A stretch of 64,000 nucleotides of DNA from Mesostigma viride (lineage: Eukaryota > Streptophyta > Mesostigmatophyceae > Mesostigmatales > Mesostigmataceae). The stretch covers positions 1,055,582 to 1,119,581 of the forward strand of contig RPFO01000418.1 in the NCBI GenBank assembly GCA_009746045.1. Reading direction: 5' to 3'. Under the pieces are notes generated by a model. It was not told where the DNA came from and searched no databases. It worked only from the letters and a program-made list of their open reading frames with translations. Positions 43,201-51,403 of this stretch are shown here, one piece after another. Made by a program: the position numbers and the translations under genes. Numbering within the stretch: position 1 is the stretch's first letter; every line of letters starts with the position of its first letter.

Positions 43201-44852
43201 AAGAGCAAGACCCAAGGCTACTACTAGTTATAATAAATAGCAAGCTTCTTGTAGCGTCTTCTTGTAGAGTGTGCCTCTTTGGTGAGCACTGGGTTAGAAA
43301 TTAGTAGCACAACGTCACAACAGGGCCTTTACAAGTACACACCATATGCCTCCACGCCCAAAGCAATGCAGCGTATTACCTGGTGGGGGTGGGCTCGGGG
43401 GGCGTGGGCTGGGTGGAGGTGGGCTGGGAGGAGGTGGGCTGGGGGGAGATGGGCTGGGCGGAGGTGGGCTGGGGGGAGGTGGGCTGGGGGGAGGTGGGCT
43501 GGGGGCAGGTGGGCTGGGGGGAGGTGGGCTGGATGCATCTCCACCAGCAGGCGTGGGGAATGGCGGGGCGAGGTAGGTGAAGCCGAGGCTGATGAGCAGG
43601 TTGTGGTACTGGATCCACATGGGCTCCTCCCCAGCACCTAAACATAGACGCTACAGGACACGCAGGCACCACAGAGCACTTTCCCGCACAGATTATTGTA
43701 GTATAGAATTAGAGGTTTAGAGGTTGGGGTTAGCACTGGATAGGATTAGCACCGCAGGTCCTGACATGTTGCCACTGTTGGTGACGTCCACCAGTCCACG
43801 GTACGTGCTGGGCTGGAGGTGACATACGTGCTGGAGGTGCACAATGCACACATTAATTAACTTAATTATGGACTCATGTGCATACCTTGGGAGGTAAATA
43901 CATGGGCCGGAGGTGCATGGACGATGCATCAGCACTGGATGTGCACGCAGATACAATTACTCAGAGCGAGTGGATTGAAAGAATATGCAACGTGGCATGA
44001 TGGCGAGCATGCGAAAATAAGGAGTACGTGGCAAGGAACTGAAGGAAGATTGATCATGACCACGTCGTAGGCCGACAGCTGGCCATGGCGCGCGGTGGGA
44101 GGCACGCACACACGGCCGAAAGGACTTACGGGGGTACAACCGGTCGCAATAGCTCATGTTTCGGGAAATGATCTCCAACGGACACACGTCTACCCCGGGT
44201 TCGCAGTCGCGCTCAAGAGCAATAAGTTTCGATCGCTGCGAGGAATCGAGACGCGTCGTCAATATTACCGATTACGTCAAGGCGGTGGCGCCAAAATGGG
44301 TTAGTCTAGATTGAGCGGTTACAAGATACCGACTTGATCATGTAAGGACAAACCGGGCCTCGAAAACAGGCTGTGACAACCACGGCTGATGATGCCCTAC
44401 TGGAGTTGATTAACGCATGCGCATCAGAGTAGCTAGCGCTATAGTGGAAAGCTGATTTATCTTGCTAGCTATAATTACTTATAATTTACTGCAGAAAACT
44501 GAAAGCAGGAGCATCATTAGGATACTATGATTCCGTTACTTACGTATGTTTGCTGGTTGTCACGCCATATCGAGAACATCAAATTTATGCACCCGCAAAA
44601 CTGTGCATCTGTCATGGTAGCACTGGCCTTCCTCGGGCACCGCAGGTTGTCATAGCTTTCAACATCGTAGCTTATGCAAGTCCTGGCCCTTGAAGGCTGT
44701 TGAATAAGGGCATCTGCTTTCGTGTTTTCAACCAAATCTTGGTAGGTGGCGTCACATACTTTGTCCACGCCTGGCTGACCATACACACCAAGCAACAAGC
44801 ACGAGGCAGCAACGACCAAGTCTACCCGAAGCAGCCATCGGTAATGCCCCAT
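37209..44852 (-). CDS. Seven-exon gene for a secreted protein with Cys-rich modules, Ser-Pro rod and propeller-like region
   Basis: Exons: 44544-44852, 44130-44235, 43380-43637, 42006-42377, 39954-40894, 38747-39173 and 37209-37366. Total 2571 nt, 856 aa. All introns are GT-AG, with donors GTAAGT, GTAAGT, GTAATA, GTGAGT, GTGCGT and GTGAGG, and phases match at every junction. Residues 1-25 are a signal peptide (LLRVDLVVAASCLLLGVYG). A Cys-rich module follows (about 30-150), then a Ser-Pro rod of SPPPP repeats (about 165-224) like those of volvocine extracellular-matrix proteins, and a second Cys-rich module (225-348). Residues about 350-800 contain ALAVGPSHAITV, APYVAYDHLADRWLIMEV and HAWLPSVALDRSNNMVLGYS, the repeat style of secreted beta-propeller or sialidase-like proteins. 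The tail ends with CNDGQFCTIDKCRDGQC. It probably acts in the cell wall or matrix; no catalytic residues were identified. An ATG six codons upstream (44868-44870) is an alternative start. The exon 5 acceptor (40895-40896) was chosen by phase. Confidence 0.78.
38008..38177. repeat. Dispersed repeat, copy 1 (copy 2 at 45949-46117)
   Basis: About 170 bp inside the last intron of the secreted-protein gene is roughly 90% identical, in the same orientation, to 45949-46117. Both contain CAGCCATAATTTCAATGCAC and the block CTCGAGCTACCATGGTCCGG. No reading frame is shared, and no element ends were recognised. Confidence 0.7.
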
Positions 44853-44870
44853 CAATGCACGAACGCCCAC

Positions 44871-47167
44871 GTGCCGCTGTGAGGCCGCCGATCGCGAGGG
44901 CCCGCGGGCTGCAGGCAGACCACAATCGCGCGAGCAAAATAATTATGCCTTCTCTACAGTAGCTTTCCGCTTAGCCCACGAGGGGCACACAGTTGTACGT
45001 CGGCGCTATATTCAATTTTGGCGATTGGCGACGCACACCCTGCATGCCAAGAGCAACAGTACCTACTGCCTGCTGTAAGCTTCACAAGTGGCTCGCTCGT
45101 TCATCCGCGATCCCCTCGCGCACTGCGTTTTTAAATTTGCGTAATAAATTTGACATAATTTTTTTTTTGAGACTACCCCACACTGTAACCCCACACTGTA
45201 ACCTGTTCGCTGTGTAGTGTGTACACAGTACTTTTTAAGAGATTTTCTCCAGATTGTCGGCGGCTAACGTTTTAACTTTTTTCATTTTGCCTTCATATAT
45301 TTTGCCTTCATTTTTTTTTGAGACTATAATCGATGTGCACATGTGGTTTGGCTAAGCTTAGCCGCCTAGCGGCTAAGCTTAGGTAAGGTTTACGAAACAT
45401 TTCAAACTTTTCATTAAAATTATATTAAAATATTTAAGCGCGACGCACAGCGTCTCCACAGACATTTTTCTACCTACAAAAGTCATACAATGTTAATCAT
45501 GATTCTGGCGCTGTCACAAGGTCCGGCCGGCGACTTGCGCCGGAAATGCGCGGACTACACAAATTAATTTGGCACACGGCCACGTCCAGGCTGTTTGGGA
45601 TCATAAAAAGACTTTCCTCACGTGACTTAGTGTTTTCCTGTTGACATCATGCCCATATTAATGCTGCTGTTACCCTGCTCATGATGACCATGCCCTGAAT
45701 TCCATTCTTTGGTGACTTAGTGTTTTCTTGTTTAGGGGCTGGCATGCATGCGTTGCCGTAGTGCCATGGATGAAAAACGCCACTAGAAGAGTATATGGCC
45801 CCGCTGCCACCAAAAAGCACCTGGTTGATCAACCACTAAGGGGATAGCCTGCACAGTGAGACACAAACACAGCAGACCCAGCAAAGCAAAATTCAGGTTG
45901 TAAGCGAGTGGAGATTACTTTTGACATGCTTGATGAAGAAATATATAGTCGCTCCACACGTAAGCCAGCCATAATTTCAATGCACAAGGATACACATTTC
46001 CATCACCATTCATCTTCATCATCCTGAACGACTCGAAAACGCGGACAAGATAACGGCAGGCTCGAGCTACCATGGTCCGGATTCTCCCGATTTCTGGCCT
46101 GCGCTGGTTGTCTCTTTGATATAACACACCTTCTATTGTCACACCTTCTATAAACAGTTGATTGATCACCTTATACACCACGTAAACATGCTAGCAGACG
46201 CGCTCTTCAGTCCAGTGAAAATCCACGTGCGAAGCAAGTCAGCTTACGCAGAAAGCACCGTGAATGTAAATGACGCCCCAAACCCGTGACCAGGCAAGCA
46301 TCCAGAGGGGCTTTCCAAGCCCAGTATATTCCAGAAAAAAGCATCACAGATCCTTGGGCAACGGACGTTCACACGGGACATTCGAAGGACCATGAAGATG
46401 GCGTCCTGCACGGCTAAGAAAATAAAACGCAACGCTACGCTATGTCATTGCTGCGACTAGGTGGATTCGGCGAAATGGAAAGAACGCAACCATGAAAATG
46501 CATCAGAAAGAGAGCAGGTAGTACCCCGGTCATCGAAACAAACGCCTCACCATCGGCATCGCCAGTTACGTCCCGTGGCCAAAAATCCAGCGTTCTTTCC
46601 AATATGATGACACCAGAAACTCGTCGGCCACACCCCACGCCTTCCACGAACAGCAAACTGATTTCACTAGGCACCCAGTACGTAAAGCAATTAAGCATGA
46701 TACTACAATACCTAAATCTACAACGACATTCCATTTCCAGGTCGCCATAGCGACACGGACCTCTCCCACGCAGGTATCACTCCGTTGACGAACCTCCAGC
46801 TCAGAAAATTTCGTACTTGCTCTTCAAACATAAAATTTTGACGTATAAAACCATGGCTGCGCATTCCCCATCCCAATTTTCTAGCGTACGTTTCCTGCCA
46901 TCGCCAGCCAGCAAATTGCTCGCGGAGCACGTCACTTTGTTTTAGACATGGTGGCTGTCGGCGTGGCCTGCGGCTGCGTCGTTTCGGTGGTGTTATCGAT
47001 TTCGGGTCGTTTCCGTTGGATTTGCGACCGTTGCGGCCGAAGGCCGTTTGTTTTCCGTAGTTTGCTTGTTTTGTATTGGTTGTTTGGTGATTTAGTATTT
47101 GTACGGACGACCCGAGCCGCTAACTTAGCGGGTTTATCGCGTCCGTTGGATCCATCATCGGACGCTC
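44871..47167. other. Intergenic region without a recognised gene
   Basis: Upstream of the minus-strand secreted-protein gene. It holds a perfect 14-bp stem-loop at 45352-45382, the second copy of the dispersed repeat at 45949-46117, and a segment (about 45247-45296) repeated at 47166-47213. Open frames at 46435-46930 on the minus strand have no domain and differ between frames. Confidence 0.5.
45352..45382. other. Perfect 14-bp stem-loop
   Basis: CTAAGCTTAGCCGC, loop CTA, then the exact complement. Each arm also contains the palindrome TAAGCTTA. It is isolated and no element was recognised around it. Confidence 0.6.
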
Positions 47168-47238
47168 CAGATTGTCGGCGGCTAACGTTTTAACTTTTTT
47201 CATTTTGCCTTCGTATATCTTTCACCAAGCTCTGCACA

Positions 47239-47790
47239 GGTCGGACAAATATAAATGATATTTTGCCGTATTTGCGCATTTGATTTATAAATGTTGCATA
47301 TTTAGTCCACTAAATTAATCCAACGGTGAACCCCGTTCGGCAAAAAATATTTAGATAATTAATCCAACGGTGAAACCGGCTTTGACCAAAATATTTAGAT
47401 TAATCCAACGGCGAAACCGGCTTTGACCAAAATATTTAGATTAATCCAACGGCGAAACCGGCTTTGACCAAAATATTTAGATTAATCCAACGGCGAAACC
47501 GGCTTTGACCAAAATATCTAAATTAATCCAACGGTGAAACCGGCTTTGAATATTTAAATTAATCTAAATGAATATTTAAATACTCGTGCCGCCAGGGCCT
47601 TTAACTTTAACATCTGAAGATGAACAGGTCGGACAAATATATATGATATTTGGCCGTATTTGCGCATTTGATTTATAAATTTCGGCAGAAAATATTTAGA
47701 TTAATCCAACGGCGAAACCGGCTTTGACCAAAATATTTAGATTAATCCAACGGCGAAACTGACTTTGACCAAAATATTTAGATTAAGGGG
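47239..47790. repeat. Minisatellite with 41-bp unit
   Basis: Unit starts TTAATCCAACGGCGAAACC and continues GGCTTTGACCAAAATATTTAGA. Exact spacing of 41 bp is seen at 47401, 47442 and 47483, with more diverged copies from 47320 to 47560 and again at 47698-47785. A segment beginning GGTCGGACAAATATA occurs at 47239 and 47630. The same unit recurs at 56545-56650, next to the DIRS element. Not a CRISPR: there is no spacer structure. Confidence 0.85.
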
Positions 47791-47962
47791 AGGGGATATG
47801 CCTAAAGAGCACTTTTCTGGAAACCATAAAATTAAATTAAATTAAATTATAACATGCCTCCGTGGGGAGGTCATGTAGCACATATTCCATGATGGATGGG
47901 GTGGAGGAAGCCGCGTGGTCGAACTATACTAACGCTAGGCTATCTAGAAAATCCTAACTACA

Positions 47963-49234
47963 CTACTCATCAAAACGCCTCCTCCGCTTGGGGGGAGGTG
48001 GCTTGCCCACAGGGTCGGGCGTGTGCGCCTTGACAATCTTCTTCCACCGCGTCTTGTCCTGCATGACAGTCCAAAGACGGGAGAGAGAGTGTATGCGGTG
48101 CTCAAACTGGGCTGGGACCACTAGGTCGTCCAGCAACATCTGAACGTAGTTGGTGACAGGTTTCCCTACCCTTTTGGGAATGTCCGCGGGGCCAGGCCAG
48201 GTCAGAATATGCCGCCCTGGCTGGCCAAGCCGCTGGGGGCCGGCCAGACCAAGGGTGGTGTCGACCTGGCTAGTGCGGGCAAGGTGTCCTACAAATGCTA
48301 TCCTACGCTGCCTAATCTCGTCCGAAACACGAGGCATGCCATGATACAAAGACTCTGATGACGGACGCTCGGAAAAACCTACGTTAAGGACCTGCCGGAG
48401 CATCCTGTAAACTGTGCCGTCGAGCCGAGCTGCCAGTTTGGGTGGGAGGGTCCACGCCTCGGCGCCATACGTGAGCACCGTGAGGACGAGGACCTTGAAG
48501 AGCATGCGTTTGCGGTGCCCGTCCAGGCCCTTCGAGCGCCAGTAAGGTGTGAGCGAACGGAGCTTGGCCCAGGCGAGGGCGATGCGGGTGTCCACATCGT
48601 CGTCGGTGTCAGGAAGCCAGCTCCCCAACAGCTTGAAGCGGTCGCGGAACGGGACCTCCGTCCCGTCGAGCAGGCGCGGCAGCGGTGGTTTACTGGAGGC
48701 CCCTATCACCATCGCCTCAGTCTTGACACTAATCTCCAACCCCACCGCCCGCGCCTCCAGGCCCAGGCAGTCCAGCCAGGTCTGAATGTGCTCGGGGCTC
48801 TCGATGAGGGTGGTAAATATAGATACACGATGCTCAATGCAAAATGCGACTAGCTCCTCGATCCGGCAGCTATGGTCGTCATCTAGCAATGTGCGGGTGT
48901 TAAAAGTGGCAAGGGCCAAGGATGCCTGCTGGCCCACCAGGGGAGAACGACGATGGGTGATGGGGGTGGGTGCGGCGGGGAATGGAGGTGGGGGTGGAAC
49001 GGAGGGGGGAAGGGAAGCGGTGGAAATAGTGCTTTTCATCGCATTTATTTTGTCCTGCAGGCGTAGGATGCGAGCCTGCCGCCTGCTCTGGGTATTCGGG
49101 GATGCTTGCGCAACGCAGAGGCGTAGGAAATCTAGCATGCGTTGGGTGTTGCTAATCTTGCTGCTGAGAGCTGTCGTTCTGGCCCGAGATACCGGCACCA
49201 CCATGTGTCTCAGTCGACTGTTAGGTCGATGCAT
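47963..49234 (-). CDS. Beta LINE ORF2 with in-frame deletion of most of the endonuclease and the RT active site
   Basis: 423 aa, open from ATG to TAG. The N-terminal 140 residues hold a basic helix region, a Pro-rich linker and the first endonuclease strand (LALATFNTRTLL) up to HRVSIF. The next residues, TTLIESPEHIQTWLDC, belong just after the YADD motif of the reverse transcriptase, so the rest of the endonuclease and the fingers/palm through the catalytic aspartates are missing while the frame is kept. The thumb and C-terminal region remain: TYGAEAWTLPPKLAARLDG, MPRVSDEIRQRRIAFVGHLA, and the basic end KPPPPKRRRRFDE. A full beta ORF2 should be about 600-700 residues longer. It cannot polymerise or cut. 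A retained C-terminal RNA-binding role is possible but unproven. Confidence 0.85.
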   Translation of the reverse strand: MHRPNSRLRHMVVPVSRARTTALSSKISNTQRMLDFLRLCVAQASPNTQSRRQARILRLQDKINAMKSTISTASLPPSVPPPPPFPAAPTPITHRRSPLVGQQASLALATFNTRTLLDDDHSCRIEELVAFCIEHRVSIFTTLIESPEHIQTWLDCLGLEARAVGLEISVKTEAMVIGASSKPPLPRLLDGTEVPFRDRFKLLGSWLPDTDDDVDTRIALAWAKLRSLTPYWRSKGLDGHRKRMLFKVLVLTVLTYGAEAWTLPPKLAARLDGTVYRMLRQVLNVGFSERPSSESLYHGMPRVSDEIRQRRIAFVGHLARTSQVDTTLGLAGPQRLGQPGRHILTWPGPADIPKRVGKPVTNYVQMLLDDLVVPAQFEHRIHSLSRLWTVMQDKTRWKKIVKAHTPDPVGKPPPPKRRRRFDE

Positions 49235-49308
49235 GGTAGTGGAACGGGACTATTTAGAGGCTGTCCCCGAAGCCTGTTAGCCGCGAGCCGACGAGGAAGG
49301 TTGTCTAC

Positions 49309-50502
49309 CTACTGTCTACCAACAGAGGCAGCACCCTTCTGGCTAGACGCCTGACGAGACTCCGCTCCGGGGGTGTTAATCGGAACACCTGGAATCCTGT
49401 GCCCATCAAAGAATGCTGCAAAGGAGCCATCCTGAAGCAGACGCAACTTAATGCGCTTACCCTTGGTCTCTTGCTTCTTGGTCTCCTGGACGATGGTGCT
49501 GTTCCACACCGCGCTCCTCGCCTTCAGTTGAGCCGTCGTGTAGTCCTCGTCGAGGCTGAAGTCACCGCGTTGGAGCAGACGACGTGCTCCCAGCACGAGG
49601 CGTTTGTCGTGCATGGAGGCCATGGTGACGACGACCAGGCCCAGAGGGCCTGGCAGCCGAATGGCACGTTCAATGGCAACACGGTTCTGGAGCTGCAGCT
49701 TCCCCAGAAACGCTGGGCCGCGCAGCTCCTCGGCAAGTGAGTGTGCTATCTCCTGTGCTGCCGCGCCTTTCTGGAAGCCTTTGATTACCATATTGCGTTG
49801 GCGTTGCTGCACTTCATTCTGGGTGACCGCAGCGGTAGCTGCAGACTTGGCCGCCTGTTGAACGATGGTGGTCAATTGCTTGCCGGTGACATCGGCAAAC
49901 GTGGTAGTTTTGGCAGGGGCTGCCATGGCTTTCTTCAGCTCCAGCATCGTCTCCTTCAGGACCTTAATGTCGCCCTGCACGGTCGTAAAAGACTGTGCGA
50001 GGTCCTGCAGCGGCACGGTAGTGTCGGGCGCGGGGGCTGGCCTGGCGATGGGTGTCGCCGGCAGCTCGACAAGTTCAGAGCAGCACGAAATAAGACATGC
50101 AAGACGGCAATCCTTGGGCTCCAAAGCATCAATGGTATCCGAAGGAGCGTCCATAACCTGGCCGGTGCGAGGGTGGCGAATCGGGGCGTTGTGTTCGTAG
50201 CGGAGCTGCAGCACGCGTCGCACCTCGGCGTCGCTGAAGCCAAGGAAGGCAGCGATGTCGTCCAGGCTCAAACGTGCGTCTGGCATGTAGAATGAGGAAG
50301 AAATGGAGTCCGGCAAGGAGGTTTCAACCGCTATCGGCGTTGCTTCCGAAGTCGCTGCCGAAGTCTTGGTGCGCTTGTTAGCGGCTTTCTTGGCCGCGGC
50401 AATGTCGGTGGCGATTTTGTTTGCAGCAAGTTTGTCCTCGAGAGACTCGGCAGCAAGAGCTGAAGACGATGCGGGGGCCTCCATGGCTACGTTTAATAGC
50501 AC
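49309..50502 (-). CDS. Beta LINE ORF1: RNA-binding protein
   Basis: 397 aa, intact, ATG 50502. Lys/Ala-rich N-terminal region, then a helical middle with FTTVQGDIKVLKETMLELKK (possible coiled coil). From about residue 215 comes TFADVTGKQLTTIVQQAAKS and a nucleic-acid-binding block: QRNMVIKGFQKG, LRGPAFLGKLQLQNRVAIER, GLVVVTMASMHDKRLVLGAR, then DFSLDEDYTTAQLKAR, which matches the SIDDYYTPEQLEAR block of alpha ORF1. It would bind element RNA as a ribonucleoprotein. Its frame is intact although ORF2 is deleted, so it may still be made. The decayed copy at 12216-12783 is the same family. Confidence 0.88.
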   Translation of the reverse strand: MLLNVAMEAPASSSALAAESLEDKLAANKIATDIAAAKKAANKRTKTSAATSEATPIAVETSLPDSISSSFYMPDARLSLDDIAAFLGFSDAEVRRVLQLRYEHNAPIRHPRTGQVMDAPSDTIDALEPKDCRLACLISCCSELVELPATPIARPAPAPDTTVPLQDLAQSFTTVQGDIKVLKETMLELKKAMAAPAKTTTFADVTGKQLTTIVQQAAKSAATAAVTQNEVQQRQRNMVIKGFQKGAAAQEIAHSLAEELRGPAFLGKLQLQNRVAIERAIRLPGPLGLVVVTMASMHDKRLVLGARRLLQRGDFSLDEDYTTAQLKARSAVWNSTIVQETKKQETKGKRIKLRLLQDGSFAAFFDGHRIPGVPINTPGAESRQASSQKGAASVGRQ

Positions 50503-50808
50503 CTAGACGATGGCAGGGGGCGCAGGCGCACGGCTCACGTGCGTGGTGCCGCCATAACGTGCAGAAAAATAGCGATATCTGCTGGGCAGGCCGCCGGCGA
50601 TAACTTTCGAAATCCTTGGCGATGGCTGCCAAAAATTAGATCAGCGTGTTCGTCATCAAAAAGCGAGTCTGTAGCAATTTACCCGACCAAATTTCATGCC
50701 CGGAATCAAAAGTTATGAGCATTCTCGGCATCCATAGCTCGGCGCACCGTAAACCGTGCCTGTGTATGGTAGGTACCTGGAAACCATACCTGGTATCTGG
50801 AAACCATA

Positions 50809-51391
50809 CCTATGCTTTATTATTTAATTTAATACCTATGCATGTGCTAAAAATCCAATTATGATTGGGAACCATAAATATGATTAAAAAAACATTTTCC
50901 AACCACTTGGGGGGGGTACTAGCCCCCACCAGATGTCGGTTACGCGCTACAAATAGAAAAAGACGCTACTTTTGGCATATTTTCCCTAGGACAATGGGCA
51001 AACATATTTGGACCAAATCATATATTTCCATATAGTTCTCCCACTTTTGAGAAAGTCTGCCTAATTTTGAGCACAAAATAATGATGTTTAGACACATTGA
51101 TGGATTTTCTCGCAAAAAGGGTACTTTTTTTCACCCAAAAAAATAAAACAAATCATAAACACATAGAATCATGCCATATCTTATATTTTCAAATACTAGA
51201 GAGGGGGGGACATGCAGCCCCAAATTTTCAGGTCATTCTGACAAGCGCAGCCCTATTTGATGGATATTCCCAGATTGCCACCTGTGATGACGCTGACGGA
51301 GGTTTTAGCTAGTATTTAACCACACTAACACCCCTTTATACATCTAAGCCACGTGAAAACTGGCCAAACCACACACTACCATCCTCTGCAC
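50809..51391. other. Gene-free stretch between two LINEs
   Basis: AT-rich, no gene recognised. It ends at an AT microsatellite (51392-51399) used as target by the G element. Confidence 0.5.
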
Positions 51392-51403
51392 ATATATATG
51401 GTA

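Larger units (their letters stand above)
47829..50795 (-). mobile_element. Beta-family LINE with internal deletion, flanked by 13-bp target duplication
   Basis: TCTGGAAACCATA lies at 47816-47828 and 50796-50808. On the minus strand the element has a 5' UTR with one diverged 168-bp-type monomer (about 50570-50730), ORF1 (50502-49309), a shortened ORF2 (49234-47963), a 3' UTR with a CTCCCCACGGAG motif and a TTTAA tail. Both ends are intact, so this 2.97-kb form is a complete insertion unit lacking its own polymerase. Confidence 0.9.

Noticed and set aside
43279-43641. Plus-strand frames with GGRWAGG / GGLGGG repeats
   Set aside because: They are the antisense of the Ser-Pro rod exon, whose phases fit the minus-strand gene.
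46435-46930. Minus-strand frames with hydrophobic stretches
   Set aside because: Several overlapping short frames with no consistent splice sites or domain; not enough to call a gene.
47320-47785. CRISPR-like regular repeats
   Set aside because: The 41-bp units are contiguous, with no unique spacers; eukaryotic minisatellite.
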